Shown: piece by piece, positions 7,070 through 18,600 of the stretch
Layout of the letters: each line of letters begins with the position of its first letter
Position numbering within the stretch: position 1 is the first letter of the stretch
NCBI GenBank assembly: GCA_913045395.1
Contig: CAJWPV010000001.1
Span: forward strand, 1-22,853
Length of the DNA stretch: 22,853 bases
DNA from: an uncultured Verrucomicrobiota bacterium
GTDB lineage: Bacteria > Verrucomicrobiota > Verrucomicrobiia > Limisphaerales > UBA1096
Direction: 5' to 3'
Notes under the pieces: generated by a model
What the model saw: the letters and a program-made list of their open reading frames with translations, nothing else
What the model was told of the DNA's origin: nothing
Databases searched by the model: none
Program-made: the position numbers and the translations under genes

Positions 7070-7801
7070 TTACTTGGTTTTTTTGGGCTTTTTCTTGGCC
7101 TCGCGAATGACAACGTAGTCGCCGTTTGCGCCGGGGATGGCTCCCTTGACAAGCAGCAAGTTATCATCGGCGTGCACCTGGACGATCTCGAGGTTCTGTA
7201 CCGTGCGACTGGCCTGCCCCATGTGGCCGGGCATCGGCTTGCCCTTGATCACGAAGCCGGGTGTCGAACCGGCACCAATGGCACCCGGACGGCGTCTCCA
7301 GCCGCCGGAACCATGCGAAGCCCGTCCACCGCCAAAGTTCCACCGCTTGACAACCCCCTGAAAACCGCGGCCCTTGGTCTTGGCGATCACGTCCACATAA
7401 TCACCGGCTTCGAACACGTCAGCCCCGATCGAGTCGCCGGGGTTTACTTCGAGTGAAAAATCGCGAAATTCCCTGATGCGCCGGACGGGAGTGATGGCGC
7501 GTGCGTCCCATGCCTTGCGATTGGCCAAGCGATCCTTGCCCTTGACAGTGCGGCCCGGGGAGCGCGACTTGTAGTTCTCCCCACCGTTGTGCGCCTTGAG
7601 GTGTCCGCGCTTGGCCAAGTTCAGTCGGTGCTCCTTTTGCCCGTCAAAGCCAAGTTGAACCGCCTCGTAACCATCCTTGTCAGTGGTCTTGCGTTGCAGC
7701 ACCTGGTTGGGGCCGGCCTGTACGATGGTGACGCTCACGGATTTGCCGTCCTCGGTGTAAAACCGTGTCTGGCCCAGTTTTTTTCCTAACAATCCAACCA
7801 T
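7070..7801 (-). CDS. rplC: 50S ribosomal protein L3
   Basis: 243 residues, slightly longer than the E. coli protein (209). L3 is an early-assembling 23S rRNA protein reaching toward the peptidyl transferase centre. The signature runs from DVIAKTKGRGFQGVVKRW to GKPMPGHMGQASRTVQNL. The segment RRRPGAIGAGSTPGFVIKG has Ala where E. coli L3 has Gln150, the residue methylated by PrmB, so that modification is not expected here. The C-terminus ends in a Lys-rich tail (EAKKKPKKTK). The ATG at 7801 lies 6 bp after rpsJ with only a weak AGG nearby, suggesting coupling. Confidence 0.97.
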   Translation of the reverse strand: MVGLLGKKLGQTRFYTEDGKSVSVTIVQAGPNQVLQRKTTDKDGYEAVQLGFDGQKEHRLNLAKRGHLKAHNGGENYKSRSPGRTVKGKDRLANRKAWDARAITPVRRIREFRDFSLEVNPGDSIGADVFEAGDYVDVIAKTKGRGFQGVVKRWNFGGGRASHGSGGWRRRPGAIGAGSTPGFVIKGKPMPGHMGQASRTVQNLEIVQVHADDNLLLVKGAIPGANGDYVVIREAKKKPKKTK

Positions 7802-7807
7802 GTCTGC

Positions 7808-8116
7808 CTAAATCTTGATGGTGATGTCGACGCCTGCGGGGAGGTTCAACTTTTTCAACTCGTCCACAGTCTTGGCCGTGGGTTCCATAATGTCTATCAA
7901 CCGCTTGTGAGTGCGCTGCTCGAACGTCTCGTGTGCCTTTTTGTCGACGTGCGGGGAACGGCCCACAGTAAATCGCTCGATGCGGGTCGGCAACGGGATG
8001 GGGCCGGCGACCTGCGCACCGGTGCGCTTGACCGTCTCGACGATGTCGCCGGCCGACTGGTCGATCACCCTGTGATCGTATGCCTTGAGACGAATTCTAA
8101 TGCGGTTTTTTTGCAT
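7808..8116 (-). CDS. rpsJ: 30S ribosomal protein S10 (NusE)
   Basis: 102 residues from the ATG at 8116, which fits the family (about 102-105) and begins [19 protein letters not shown]. The frame is open further up to 8269 but that part overlaps fusA and has no S10 sequence. S10 is part of the 30S head and, as NusE, joins NusB in antitermination and contacts NusG. Signatures are [16 protein letters not shown] and [22 protein letters not shown]. An AAAAGG about 9 nt upstream overlaps the fusA stop and may be the ribosome binding site. In many bacteria tuf lies between fusA and rpsJ; here the gap is 13 bp. Confidence 0.97.
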   Translation of the reverse strand: MQKNRIRIRLKAYDHRVIDQSAGDIVETVKRTGAQVAGPIPLPTRIERFTVGRSPHVDKKAHETFEQRTHKRLIDIMEPTAKTVDELKKLNLPAGVDITIKI

Positions 8117-8129
8117 GACAGTATACCTT

Positions 8130-10310
8130 TTAAGTACGCGCCGGTTTCTTGCTGCTTCCGCTGACGATTTCCTCGGCGATGCTGCTCGGCACTTCTTCAA
8201 AACTAAATGGCTCCATGGAGTAAGAAGCACGGCCCCTGGACAATGACCGAACAGCCGTTGCGTAACCAAACATCTCGGCCAGCGGCACTTCGCAGATCAC
8301 GGTGCAGAGCTGCTTCATGTCGGTCTCCATTCCGAGAATTTTGCCGCGGCGCCTGTTCAGGTCGCCCATAATGTCGCCCTGATATTCGTCGGGCGTGACC
8401 ACCTCGACCTTCATGACCGGCTCGAGCAGGATCAGCTTGGCCTTTTTGCAGGCTTCCTTCAGGGCAAAAATGCCGGCCATCTTGAACGCCAACTCGTTCG
8501 AATCGACTTCGTGGTATGAACCGTCGACCACCTCCACCCTGACGTCGACCATCGGGTAGCCGGCCAGCACGCCACCGGCGATCGCTTCCCGGATGCCGGC
8601 ATTCACTGCAGAGTGATACTCCTTCGGGATGACCCCACCGACGATCTTGTTCTCGATCTCGACCCCCTTGCCGCGCTTGTTGGGCTCAATGTTGATGATG
8701 GCATGACCGTACTGGCCACGCCCGCCGGATTGGCGGATAAACTTGCCCTCGCCCTCGGCGGGCGCCGTGATGGCTTCACGGTAGGAAATCTGCGGTACCC
8801 CGACGGTGGCCTGCACCTTGAACTCCCGCATCAGGCGGTCGCGGATAATGTCCAGATGCAGCTCGCCCATGCCGGCAATGATCAACTGGCCGGTTTCGTC
8901 GTTGGTGAAGACGCGGAAAGTAGGATCCTCCTCAGCCAAGCGCTGCAACGCCTCGGACATTTTATCGCGATCGGCGTTGGAGTTGGGCTCGACCGCCATC
9001 GAGATGACCGGCTCGGGGAACGTCGGCGGCTCGAGCATCACGTCGAGCTCCTTGTCGCACAGCGTGTCGCCGGTGGTGACATTACGCAGCCCCACAATCG
9101 CAGCGATGTCACCAGAATAAACAGCATTCACGTCGGTGCGCTTGTCCGCCTGAAGCATGATCAGGCGGCTGACACGGTCGCGTTTGCGCGTGCGCGGATT
9201 GTAGATGGTGTTACCCTTCTTGAGTTGGCCGGAGTAAACGCGGATAAACACCAGCTTACCCACGAACGGATCGGTCCAGAGCTTGAAGGCGAGCGAACAG
9301 AAATTGCCATTGTCATCCGGCTCAACAACGACTTCTGTGGTTTCGTCATCCGCCTCAACTGCCGTTGCGGCGGGAACCTCGACCGGTGAGGGCAGGTAGT
9401 CCACCACTGCGTCCATGAGCGGTTGCACCCCCTTGTTCTTGAACGCGGAACCACCCAGGACCGGAACAAATTTCAATTCACACGTCAGGCGACGGATGGC
9501 CTTCTTGAGTGTTTCGGGAGCGATTTCACTGTCCTCCAGCACCATCTCAGCCACTTGATCGTCGAGGTTGGACACTGCGTCGATGAGTTGCTCGAAGGCC
9601 ATCCTGGCCTCATCTCTAAGGTTTTCCGGAATGTCCGTTATGTCATACTTGACGCCGGTTTCATCGGATGGATCGTAAACGATGGCTTTTTGGTTCACGA
9701 CGTCGATGACACCCCTGAGTTTGTCCTCCGCACCTATAGGAATGCCAACCGGGTGCGCCTCGGCGCCGAGCTTGGTCCGCAGGTCGTTGATGGCTTTGTT
9801 AAAATCGGCACCGGTGCGGTCCATCTTGTTGATGAACGCTATACGGGGAACGTTGTACTTGGTGGCTTGACGCCAGACGGTCTCGGACTGGGGCTGCACG
9901 CCGGCCACGCCGCAAAAAACAGCCACCGCACCGTCGAGCACGCGCATTGAGCGTTCCACCTCTGCGGTAAAATCCACGTGGCCGGGGGTGTCAATGATGT
10001 TGATACGATTGTCGATCCCCGTGAATAGCTTGGCCAAGCCCTCGTCCTCCTGTTTCCAGAAACAGGTGGTGGCGGCTGATGTGATGGTGATCCCGCGTTC
10101 ACGCTCCTGCTCCATCCAGTCCGTGACAGTGTTCCCGTCGTGAACCTCGCCGATCTTATGCATGAAACCGGTGTAGTAGAGAATCCGCTCCGTAGTCGTG
10201 GTTTTGCCGGCATCAATGTGGGCAGCGATACCAATGTTCCGCGTCCGCTCAAGCGTATACTCCCGGTCAGGCGAGTTGATGTTCTTGTCCTGTTCCAATG
10301 TGACTATCAT
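8130..10310 (-). CDS. fusA: Elongation factor G
   Basis: 726 residues. EF-G is the GTPase that moves tRNA and mRNA through the ribosome after peptide bond formation and helps recycle ribosomes. G motifs are in order: [13 protein letters not shown] (30-42), RERGITIT (70-77), DTPGH (107-111), NKMD (161-164) and the later GSAF. Domains II to V follow, including [24 protein letters not shown] and the domain IV segment [13 protein letters not shown]. The N-terminus has about 24 residues before RNIGIAAH, some 15 more than E. coli EF-G. The ATG at 10310 has no Shine-Dalgarno, and the 134-bp gap before it is unusually long for this operon. This looks like the canonical translation EF-G; a second paralogue elsewhere is possible. 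Confidence 0.97.
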   Translation of the reverse strand: MIVTLEQDKNINSPDREYTLERTRNIGIAAHIDAGKTTTTERILYYTGFMHKIGEVHDGNTVTDWMEQERERGITITSAATTCFWKQEDEGLAKLFTGIDNRINIIDTPGHVDFTAEVERSMRVLDGAVAVFCGVAGVQPQSETVWRQATKYNVPRIAFINKMDRTGADFNKAINDLRTKLGAEAHPVGIPIGAEDKLRGVIDVVNQKAIVYDPSDETGVKYDITDIPENLRDEARMAFEQLIDAVSNLDDQVAEMVLEDSEIAPETLKKAIRRLTCELKFVPVLGGSAFKNKGVQPLMDAVVDYLPSPVEVPAATAVEADDETTEVVVEPDDNGNFCSLAFKLWTDPFVGKLVFIRVYSGQLKKGNTIYNPRTRKRDRVSRLIMLQADKRTDVNAVYSGDIAAIVGLRNVTTGDTLCDKELDVMLEPPTFPEPVISMAVEPNSNADRDKMSEALQRLAEEDPTFRVFTNDETGQLIIAGMGELHLDIIRDRLMREFKVQATVGVPQISYREAITAPAEGEGKFIRQSGGRGQYGHAIINIEPNKRGKGVEIENKIVGGVIPKEYHSAVNAGIREAIAGGVLAGYPMVDVRVEVVDGSYHEVDSNELAFKMAGIFALKEACKKAKLILLEPVMKVEVVTPDEYQGDIMGDLNRRRGKILGMETDMKQLCTVICEVPLAEMFGYATAVRSLSRGRASYSMEPFSFEEVPSSIAEEIVSGSSKKPART

Positions 10311-10444
10311 TTACTTTGTTGCTAAAAATCCCAGCAAAATACCATCTAAAAAAACCAAACTATTTCAGAGAGCGTCTCATCCGCGTATAAACCGCTGGAC
10401 GCTGACAACCTGGCCGAGCGCTTGGCCAAGCCGACTCTTCTTTC
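10311..10444 (-). other. rpsG-fusA intergenic region with inverted repeats
   Basis: The 134-bp gap holds no gene. Just after rpsG is an 18-bp near-palindrome (10411-10428, TGGCCGAGCGCTTGGCCA) that runs into a copy of TTGGCCAA at 10422. A 6-bp inverted repeat AGCGTC/GACGCT (10371-10376/10398-10403) encloses 21 nt. The last 60 bp before fusA is A/T-rich. There is no stem followed by a T run, so no intrinsic terminator is called. A fusA-specific promoter or an mRNA processing site is possible but unproven. Confidence 0.45.
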
Positions 10445-10918
10445 CTACCAACGGAAGTGCGCAAAGGCCTTGTTGGCCTGGGCCATCTTGTGCATCTCGT
10501 CTCTCTTCCGGATGCAGCTACCCTGGCCTTCACTGGCATCCCTGATCTCAGTAGCCAGGGCATCCCTCATTGGTACTCCCTTCCGGGCCTTCGAAAAACT
10601 CACCATCCAGCGCAACGTCAGAGCCGTCTGACGGCTGCCACTAATCTCGAGCGGTATCTGATAAGTCGCCCCGCCGACACGCCGCGACTTGACCTCGAGC
10701 CGGGGCCGGGCATTGCCAACGGCGCGTTCCAAAATTTCCAATGGGTCGCTCCCCTGCTTTTCCGCAGCCAACTTGTCGAACGCACCGTAAATGATTTTTT
10801 CTGCCACACTTTTCTTCCCCTGCCGCATGGTGAAATTCACCAGCAGGGTGACCAACCTGCTCCCGTAACGGGAGTCCGGCTGTACTTCACGTTTTTCTGC
10901 TCTTCTACGGCGTGCCAT
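10445..10918 (-). CDS. rpsG: 30S ribosomal protein S7
   Basis: 157 residues, the usual bacterial length. S7 starts assembly of the 30S head on 16S rRNA and touches the E-site tRNA. It starts MARRRRAEKREVQPD and contains LVNFTMRQGKKSVAEKIIYGA, PRLEVKSRRVGGATYQIPLE and the C-terminal MHKMAQANKAFAHFRW. The ATG at 10918 has no near Shine-Dalgarno; a GAAGGAA lies about 16 nt upstream. The gap from rpsL is 33 bp. In E. coli, S7 represses its own operon by binding between rpsL and rpsG; that gap is too short here to judge, and the longer structured gap lies after rpsG. Confidence 0.97.
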   Translation of the reverse strand: MARRRRAEKREVQPDSRYGSRLVTLLVNFTMRQGKKSVAEKIIYGAFDKLAAEKQGSDPLEILERAVGNARPRLEVKSRRVGGATYQIPLEISGSRQTALTLRWMVSFSKARKGVPMRDALATEIRDASEGQGSCIRKRDEMHKMAQANKAFAHFRW

Positions 10919-10951
10919 GGCTGGTTAAATAAGTTCCTTCCCTCACTGAAA

Positions 10952-11335
10952 TTATTTCTTACCCGCCTTGGGGCGCTTGACCCCGTACTTGGAGCGGCTG
11001 CGGCGGCGCTTCTCAACTCCGGTGGCATCCAGAGCGCCACGTACCACATGGTAACGCACACCCGGAAGATCCTTCACCCGCCCGCCCCGAATCAGGACAA
11101 TTGAATGCTCCTGCAAGGTATGTCCCTCGTCTGGGATGTAGGCAATCACCTCGAACCCGTTAGTCAAACGCACCTTGGCTACCTTCCGCATGGCCGAGTT
11201 CGGTTTCTTGGGTGTTCGAGTGTACACCTGCAGGCAAACCCCCCGTTTGAACGGACAATTCTCCAGTGCCGGGGAGGTGGTCTTGGATTTCACCTTTACC
11301 CGGCCTTTTCGGACCAATTGATTAATTGTCGGCAT
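10952..11335 (-). CDS. rpsL: 30S ribosomal protein S12
   Basis: 127 residues. S12 sits at the decoding centre and controls accuracy. The signatures [25 protein letters not shown] and [16 protein letters not shown] are complete. Lys43 and Lys88 (E. coli Lys42 and Lys87) are the wild-type residues, so the common streptomycin-resistance changes are absent. Asp89 of KDLPG is the residue that carries the methylthio group in many bacteria. The ATG at 11335 is preceded by seven T and no Shine-Dalgarno, an unusual start for such a highly made protein. It follows rpoC after a structured 126-bp gap. Confidence 0.97.
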   Translation of the reverse strand: MPTINQLVRKGRVKVKSKTTSPALENCPFKRGVCLQVYTRTPKKPNSAMRKVAKVRLTNGFEVIAYIPDEGHTLQEHSIVLIRGGRVKDLPGVRYHVVRGALDATGVEKRRRSRSKYGVKRPKAGKK

Positions 11336-11461
11336 TAAAAAAACGTTGAAGAGGCGCTTCTCAAGCGCCCATCCCGTTCAAAGGGGCGCGGAGACTATCA
11401 AAAACCAATTCTGATGCAACAGGTTTTTTGAACATTTTACAGAGTAATTTATCCGCCCAGC
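11336..11461 (-). promoter_or_regulatory. rpoC-rpsL leader with competing hairpins and U-tract at rpsL start
   Basis: No gene fits in this 126-bp gap. On the minus strand GGCGCTT-GAG-AAGCGCC (11369-11353) is a perfect 7-bp hairpin. One of its arms overlaps GGGCGC (11370-11365), which can pair instead with GCGCCC (11389-11384), so the two helices exclude each other. The downstream hairpin is followed 9 nt later by seven T (11343-11337) next to the rpsL ATG. The spacing is too wide for a standard terminator. The arrangement resembles an attenuator or a translational switch, but this is inferred from pairing alone. Confidence 0.4.
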
Positions 11462-14400
11462 CTACCCAAGCAGCGGGTTGTCAAAAATGGGCTCCTCCTT
11501 CTCCTCTTCCTCGCTTGGGGCATCGGCGATTTCCTCAGTCATCGGTTTCAGTCGAACGTTGCGATGCAACTCGGCACCCGTCCCTGCTGGAACGATGTGC
11601 CCCATGATGACGTTTTCCTTGAAACCACGAAGGGTGTCGATTTTACCGAGTGTGGCCGCATCAGTCAGCACACGGGTGGTATCCTGGAAAGAGGCCGCAC
11701 TCAGGAAGCTCTCTGTCTCAAGCGATGCCTTGGTGATACCCAGCAACACGGGTTGACCCTCGGCAGGCTGGCCACCCATTTTCTCGATCTTCTCGTTCTG
11801 CGACTCGAAGGTAAGTTTCTCCACCTGTTCTCCCCATAGAAAGGTGGTGTCGCCCGGTTCGGTGATACGGACTTTGCGCAACATCTGCCGGGAGATGGTC
11901 TCGATGTGCTTGTCGTTGATTGTCACGCCTTGGAGCCGGTAAACTTCCTGAACTTCGTTCACCAAATGGTCCTGCAGTGCCTGCGGACCGCAAACTTCAA
12001 GTATCTCGTGTGGATTAACAGGACCCTCGGTCAACTGCTGGCCCTTCTTAAGCATGTCACCCTTGAAAACAATGACATGTTTGCCGATCGGGATGAGATG
12101 CTCTTCCTCCTCCCCGGATTCCACATCGCGGATGATGATCGAGCGCTTGCCTCGAACGGTTGCCCCGAAATCCACAACACCATCGATTTTTGAAATCTCC
12201 GAACCGTCCTTCGGTATGCGCGCTTCAAACAACTCTGCGACTCTCGGAAGACCACCTGTAATGTCCCTTGTCTTGGCAGCCTGACGAGGCGTCTTGGCAA
12301 TCAGGCTTCCGGCGACAATGCTATCGCCTTCGCCAACGACAATATGAGCACCGGAGGGAATTGGATAATTGGCAATAGCCTCGCCCTTGCTGCTCTCGAC
12401 AATCACCTGCGGATGCAAATCCTCCTTGTAATCGATGACAACCAATGATTTTTGGCCGGTGGCTTCGTCGTCCTCATGCTTGATCGTCACCCCGTCAATA
12501 ATATCGTGGAACTTAATTCGGCCCGGTTTCTCGGTGATAATGGGGGCATTGTAGGGATCCCACTGGACGAAAACCTGCCCTTTCTTGACCTTCTCACCCT
12601 CGGGAACGGCAATGACCGAACCGATGACCACATTGTAGCTTTCCAGTTCGCGGCCGTCCTTCTCATCCACAATCAAGATCGTCCCATTTTTGTTGAGTAC
12701 GATGCTGTTTTTATCCTCCAACTCCACCGCGCGGATATCCTTAAACTTCACAATGCCATCAACACGTGCCTCGATTTGGGGCTGCTTGAACACGGCTGAG
12801 GCGGTTCCCCCGATGTGGAAGGTGCGCATCGTCAACTGAGTGCCGGGTTCACCGATGGACTGGGCGGCAATGATACCAACCGCCTCTCCCAATTGAGCCA
12901 TGACACCTGTGCCAAGGTTAATGCCATAACATTTTTGGCAAACACCGCGCTTTGATTCACACGTCAGCACAGAACGGAGCTTGACCCGCTCAACACCGGC
13001 ATCGTCAATTATATTGGCGTGGGCCTCGTCAATGACCTGGCCGGATTCACAGAGGTACTCGTCCGGGTTCACCGGGTTGAGGATATCCTCTGCGCCTGTC
13101 CGGCCTACCAAACGGTCCTTGAGTGGGACAACCTCGTCCTCGCCCTCGTAAATGGCTTGGCGCCATATTCCGTTGGTGGTTCCGCAGTCCAGTTCCCTAA
13201 TGACGATGTCCTGTGACACATCCACCAGTTTCCGGGTCAGGTATCCTGAGTCGGCCGTTTTCAGGGCCGTGTCGGCCAAGCCCTTTCTGGCGCCGTGTGT
13301 TGAGATGAAGTAATCCAACACGGTCAAACCCTCACGGAAATTAGCCAGGATAGGTTTTTCGATGATATCCCCCGACGGCTTGGCCATGAGGCCGCGCAAA
13401 CCGGACAACTGGCGAACCTGTTGGCGATTGCCGCGGGCACCCGAGTCAACCATCAACCAGACCGGGTTGAACTCGTCACTACCATGGTTGTCATCCAGCA
13501 CCTTCAGCATTACGTCTGCAATCTGGTCAGTGCAATGGGTCCAGATGTCGATGATCTTGTTGTAGCGCTCACCAGGCGTGATGACACCCCGACGATACTG
13601 CTTGTCCACATCGACAATTTGTTTCTCGGCCTTCTCGATCTCCTTGGATTTTTCCTTCGGAATGATCATGTCGTGCATCCCCATGGAGATGCCGGACTTC
13701 GTTGCCGCAGCAAAGCCAAGCTGCTTGAGATTATCCAGCACACGAACCGTTTCGTCCTGACCGCAGAGGCGATAGCAATTCCAGATGATGTCCCCAAGCA
13801 CACCCTTGTTCACAATTATATTTGGGAACCCAATCGCCTCCGGCCAAATTTCACTGAATACAACCCGGCCAACAGTGGTTTCGATGATCTTCTTTTCCTT
13901 GTCTCCGTATGGGGAAGAATCTTTCCCAAGATCGGGGTTGGCCAAGCGGACTACATCGTGAATCTTCAACTCGCCGTCGTCGTACGCAAACAGCACCTCC
14001 TCCTTGGATCCGAACAAGCGCACTGCCTTCTGTTTTTTGCGAACCACCTTGCGCGGCTTGGCTGTAAAGTAATAACAGCCCAAGGCTATATCCTGGGACG
14101 GGGTAATGATCGGCTTACCGCTTGAAGGCGAAAAAATATTGTTGGTCGCCATCATCAAGTGGCGCGCCTCCAACTGGGCCTCAACAGAGAGAGGCACGTG
14201 TACTGCCATTTGGTCACCATCGAAGTCCGCGTTGTAGGCACTGCATGTCAGAGGATGAAGGCGAATGGCCTCGCCCTCGATCAGGGTCGGCTCGAAAGCC
14301 TGGATGGAAAGGCGGTGAAGCGTTGGAGCACGGTTCAACAGAACCGGGTGCTCTTTGGTTACTTCCTCAAGCACGTCCCAAACTTCGGGTGTCTTGCGCT

Positions 14401-15616
14401 CGATCAGTTTTTTGGCAGAACGAACGGTATGCACATAACCAAGATCCTTGAGCCGTCGGATGATGAAGGGCTCGAACAATATCAGCGCCATCTTCTTCGG
14501 TAGACCGCACTGGTGAAGTTTCAGTTCCGGACCGATCACGATCACTGAGCGACCGGAATAATCCACACGCTTGCCGAGTAAGTTTTGGCGGAAACGGCCA
14601 CTCTTGCCCTTCAGCATGTCACTCAATGACTTGAGAGCGCGATTGCCGGCACCTGTAACGGGACGACCGTGACGGCCGTTGTCAAACAAGGCATCAACCG
14701 CTTCCTGCAACATACGTTTCTCGTTCCGGATGATGACCTCCGGTGTCTTGAGGGCCAAAAGGTTCTTCAACCGGTTGTTGCGGTTGATGACGCGGCGGTA
14801 CAGGTCGTTCAGGTCGGACGTAGCAAACCTGCCACCCTCGAGTGGAACCAAGGGACGCAGATCCGGCGGAATCACTGGCAACACGGTCAGCACCATCCAC
14901 TCCGGACGGCTCTTGGACTTAAGGAAGCCCTGGTAAACTTTGATGCGCTTGGCCAATTTCTTGCGAATCTGCTTGCTGCGCGTCTGGGTCATGGCGAACT
15001 GCAATTGATCAATGCCCGCATCGAGGTCGATGGCGGCCAAGGCGTCGTGAACCCCTTCAGCGCCAATCTTCGCCACGAAGGCTTCCGGCCCATAGGTTTC
15101 CTTGGCATCGCGAAACTCCATTTCCGTGAGGAGCTGGTGTTTTTCCAACGGCGTGTCACCGGGATCCACCACGAGATAATCCTCGTAGTAAATGACCCGC
15201 TCAAGGTTTCGCGCAGTGACATCCATCACCAGTCCAATGCGGGAGGGCATGCACTTGAAAAACCAGATATGAGTCACCGGCACTGACAACTCGATGTGTC
15301 CCATTCGTTCGCGCCGTACGCGTGCCTGCGTCACCTCAACACCACAACGGTCGCAGACTACGCCGCGATGCTTGATGCGCTTGTACTTGCCGCAGGAACA
15401 TTCCCAGTCCTTGACCGGGCCGAAAATACGCTCGCAAAAAAGCCCGCCCTTCTCCGGCTTGAATGTACGGTAGTTGATGGTCTCGGGGTTTTTGACCTCA
15501 CCCTTGGACCACGAACGGATGGACTCAGGGGAAGCCACGGCGATAGCGATGTGATCCACGTGATTGACCCTGTCGAGTCCGAGCAACTCTCGTGAGGATT
15601 CTGCTGTGTTAATCAT
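11462..15616 (-). CDS. rpoC: DNA-directed RNA polymerase subunit beta'
   Basis: 1384 residues, close to the usual size. It is the largest polymerase subunit, forming the clamp and active site. The N-terminal zinc site has C73, C75, C88 and C91 ([19 protein letters not shown]). The catalytic Mg loop is NADFDGD at 462-468 with D464, D466 and D468. The second zinc site uses the Cys of LDCGTTNG together with the [13 protein letters not shown] cluster. The bridge/trigger region includes [16 protein letters not shown]. The C-terminus ends in an acidic tail ([11 protein letters not shown]) with a final PLLG. The ATG at 15616 is 30 bp after rpoB with only a weak GGA. No intein or large insertion is seen. 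Confidence 0.98.
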   Translation of the reverse strand: MINTAESSRELLGLDRVNHVDHIAIAVASPESIRSWSKGEVKNPETINYRTFKPEKGGLFCERIFGPVKDWECSCGKYKRIKHRGVVCDRCGVEVTQARVRRERMGHIELSVPVTHIWFFKCMPSRIGLVMDVTARNLERVIYYEDYLVVDPGDTPLEKHQLLTEMEFRDAKETYGPEAFVAKIGAEGVHDALAAIDLDAGIDQLQFAMTQTRSKQIRKKLAKRIKVYQGFLKSKSRPEWMVLTVLPVIPPDLRPLVPLEGGRFATSDLNDLYRRVINRNNRLKNLLALKTPEVIIRNEKRMLQEAVDALFDNGRHGRPVTGAGNRALKSLSDMLKGKSGRFRQNLLGKRVDYSGRSVIVIGPELKLHQCGLPKKMALILFEPFIIRRLKDLGYVHTVRSAKKLIERKTPEVWDVLEEVTKEHPVLLNRAPTLHRLSIQAFEPTLIEGEAIRLHPLTCSAYNADFDGDQMAVHVPLSVEAQLEARHLMMATNNIFSPSSGKPIITPSQDIALGCYYFTAKPRKVVRKKQKAVRLFGSKEEVLFAYDDGELKIHDVVRLANPDLGKDSSPYGDKEKKIIETTVGRVVFSEIWPEAIGFPNIIVNKGVLGDIIWNCYRLCGQDETVRVLDNLKQLGFAAATKSGISMGMHDMIIPKEKSKEIEKAEKQIVDVDKQYRRGVITPGERYNKIIDIWTHCTDQIADVMLKVLDDNHGSDEFNPVWLMVDSGARGNRQQVRQLSGLRGLMAKPSGDIIEKPILANFREGLTVLDYFISTHGARKGLADTALKTADSGYLTRKLVDVSQDIVIRELDCGTTNGIWRQAIYEGEDEVVPLKDRLVGRTGAEDILNPVNPDEYLCESGQVIDEAHANIIDDAGVERVKLRSVLTCESKRGVCQKCYGINLGTGVMAQLGEAVGIIAAQSIGEPGTQLTMRTFHIGGTASAVFKQPQIEARVDGIVKFKDIRAVELEDKNSIVLNKNGTILIVDEKDGRELESYNVVIGSVIAVPEGEKVKKGQVFVQWDPYNAPIITEKPGRIKFHDIIDGVTIKHEDDEATGQKSLVVIDYKEDLHPQVIVESSKGEAIANYPIPSGAHIVVGEGDSIVAGSLIAKTPRQAAKTRDITGGLPRVAELFEARIPKDGSEISKIDGVVDFGATVRGKRSIIIRDVESGEEEEHLIPIGKHVIVFKGDMLKKGQQLTEGPVNPHEILEVCGPQALQDHLVNEVQEVYRLQGVTINDKHIETISRQMLRKVRITEPGDTTFLWGEQVEKLTFESQNEKIEKMGGQPAEGQPVLLGITKASLETESFLSAASFQDTTRVLTDAATLGKIDTLRGFKENVIMGHIVPAGTGAELHRNVRLKPMTEEIADAPSEEEEKEEPIFDNPLLG

Positions 15617-15646
15617 CTTTAAATTCCAGTGTTTAAGTTGTTAAGG

Positions 15647-18600
15647 TTATCCGCCCAGCAACAGGTTTGGGCGGGAACTTTCCTCCTTGGCCTGAACCAC
15701 CGGATTGGTGTAACTGACAGTCACATTCAGGCCAAGCGACTGCATTTCCTTGACCAAAACATTGAACGATTCCGGCACGCCGGCCTCCAGTGCGTGGTCT
15801 CCCTTGACCAATGCCTCATAAATCCGGGTGCGCCCCTGGACATCGTCTGATTTTACAGTGAGCAGTTCCTGCAACATGTAGGAGGCACCGTAGGCCTCCA
15901 ATGCCCACACCTCCATCTCGCCGAAGCGCTGCCCCCCGTATTGGGCCTTGCCCCCAAGCGGCTGCTGGGTAACCAGCGAGTACGGACCAACGGCACGGGC
16001 ATGTATCTTGTCCGCCACCAAATGGCCAAGCTTCAGCATGTAGGTGTACCCGACAACCGTTTCCTGATCGAACGGCTCCCCTGTATGGCCATCATAAAGC
16101 CGGGCTTTGCCGTGAGCCGGCAGCCCAGCTTCCACGAGGTAGTCCTTGATGCGATCCTCCTTAATGCCATCAAAAACCGGTGTGGCAATCTTGATCCCGA
16201 GTTTCTCCGCCGCCCAGCCGAGATGGGTCTCGAATACCTGGCCAATATTCATGCGGGAAGGCACACCCAGGGGATTGAGAATGAAATCCACCGGGGTTCC
16301 ATCCTCGAGGTAAGGCATATCTTCCTCGGGAATGATCTTGGCCACGACACCCTTGTTGCCGTGGCGACCCGCTACCTTGTCGCCCACCGACAGCTTGCGC
16401 TTGGATGCGATAAAAACCCTTACCGACTTGATCACACCCGAGTCGATCTCATCACCTGCAGCCACGCGCCCTGCCTGTTCCTTGTGCTTGGCCTTTAGGT
16501 CGTCAAACTTCTTGGTAAAGCCCCCGATAATCTCTAGAATCTTGTTCTTGATCGGCGAAGGATCGATGGAGATCTGGTCATAGACCTGTGACAGCTTGCG
16601 AAGCAGTGTCTTTGTGATTTTTCGATTGGCAGGGATGATGACATCTCCTGTCTCGGAATTCGTCACATCCAGCGGGATTTTCTCGCCCAGGAGGATGTTG
16701 CTCAAGTTTTCAGTCAACTGCTCGTGAAGGCTGTTGAGTTCCTTCTTGTAGTCGTCCTCAAGCTGCTTGGCCTGTTTCTTGGCCTCGATTGCGGCAGACT
16801 TGACCCCTTTGTCGCTTTCCTTCTTGGATGAGACTTTCACTCCCATCACCTTGCCGAACACGCCTGATGGCACTTTCAGTGAGGAGTCTTTCACGTCGGC
16901 AGCCTTCTCCCCAAAAATGGCTCTCAGGAGGCGTTCTTCCGGGGCCAGTTCGGTTTCGCTCTTGGGTGTTATTTTGCCCACTAGGATATCTCCCGGTCCG
17001 ACCTCGGCACCGACCCGAATGACGCCATCCACGTCGAGGTTGCTCAGGGCTTCCTCGCCAAGGTTGGGTATGTCCCGCGTGATTTCCTCCGGGCCAAGCT
17101 TGGTGTCACGGGCGTTGACCTCGTACTCGCCGATGTGGATCGACGTGAAAACATCATCCTTAACAATGCGCTCACTGATACAGATTGCATCCTCGAAATT
17201 ATACCCGTTCCAAGGCATGTAGGCGACCAACACATTCTTCCCGATGGCCAGTTCCCCATTGTCGGTGCAGGGACCATCCGCAATCGCTTCGCCCTCCTTG
17301 ACCCTGTCCCCAACGGAAACCAAGGTCTTCTGGTTAATACAAGTGCCGGCATTGGACCGGTGATACTTGCGCATCGCGTACACCCAGCACCCTTCCTCCG
17401 GCCGGTGTTTTATCTTGCGCCGGCTCTCGGGAAGGTTGCCCGTCTTGGTGATCACTATTTCGTCCGCAGTCACAGAGGCCACCACCCCGTTCGCCTCGGC
17501 CTTGACCAGTGCGTGCGAATCCCGTGCCACCTTGGTCTCCATCCCCGTGGCGACGAGCGGCGACTCGGTGGTCAACAACGGAACGGCTTGGCGCTGCATG
17601 TTCGACCCCATCAAGGCCCGGTTAGCATCATCATGCTCCAGGAAGGGTATCAGGCTTGCCGCCACGGACACCAGTTGCTTGGGCGACACGTCCATGTAAT
17701 TGACCTTGTCCCCCGGCATGTCAACAAAGTCCGCCCGGAAGCGGCAGGCCACCTGTTCGGTGGTGAACTTGCCATTGTTGTCAATCGGCTGGTTTGCCTG
17801 GGCAATGAAGTACTTCTCCTCAACGTCGCCGGTCAGGTAATCGACTTTGTTGGTCACTTTACCCTTCACCACCTTGCGGTAGGGACTCTCGATAAAACCA
17901 AAATCGTTCACCCGGGCAAACGTGGCCAAGCTGGCAATCAATCCAATGTTGGGGCCTTCCGGCGTCTCCACCGGACAAATACGGCCGTAGTGGGAGGGGT
18001 GAACATCCCGGACCTCAAACCCGGCGCGTTCACGGGACAAACCGCCCGGACCAAGTGCAGAGAGGCGACGCTTATGGGTCAACTCTGCCAGCGGGTTGAT
18101 CTGATCCATGAACTGAGATAACTGGCTCCGGCCAAAAAAGTCCCGCACGACGGCGGACAAGGCCTTAGGGTTGATCAGCTTGGCCGGGGTCATGGTATCC
18201 AGTTCCTGGTCAAACAGCGTCATGCGCTCCTTAACCAAGCGCTCCGTTCGGGCCAAGCCGACCCGGCACTGGTTGGCCAGGAGCTCGCCCACGGTGCGGA
18301 TGCGGCGGCTGCCCAAGTGATCAATGTCGTCAATTGTGCCATCCCCCAGCTTAAGACGAAGAAGGTACTTAGTTGCCTCGACCAAATCTTCCTTCATCAG
18401 CGTACGGGAGCCGTCAACACCCTTGAGGTCGAGCTTCTGGTTGATCTTGTAACGGCCCACACGGCCTAGGTCGTAGCGCTTGGGATCGAAGAACAAACGC
18501 TTGACCAAGGCGCGAGCGTTGGCAGGAGTCGGCGGATCGCCGGGCCTTAACCGCTTGTAGATTTCCTTGAGGGCATCCTCCTCGTTATGGGCCGGATCTT

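Noticed and set aside
6089..7456. A 455-codon plus-strand open frame opposite rplW, rplD and rplC
   Set aside because: It is fully antisense to three certain ribosomal protein genes, has no recognisable domain, and mirrors their codon pattern, as expected for a chance frame in GC-rich coding DNA.
8117..8269. N-terminal extension of S10 (51 more residues)
   Set aside because: It overlaps the end of fusA and bears no S10 sequence; the ATG at 8116 gives the normal S10 start and length.
11337..11369. Intrinsic terminator between rpoC and rpsL
   Set aside because: The T run lies 9 nt from the stem and directly against the rpsL start codon, unlike a normal terminator; treated as possible leader structure.
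17135..18121. A 328-codon plus-strand open frame opposite rpoB
   Set aside because: Antisense to the conserved core of rpoB with no family signature; a shadow frame.
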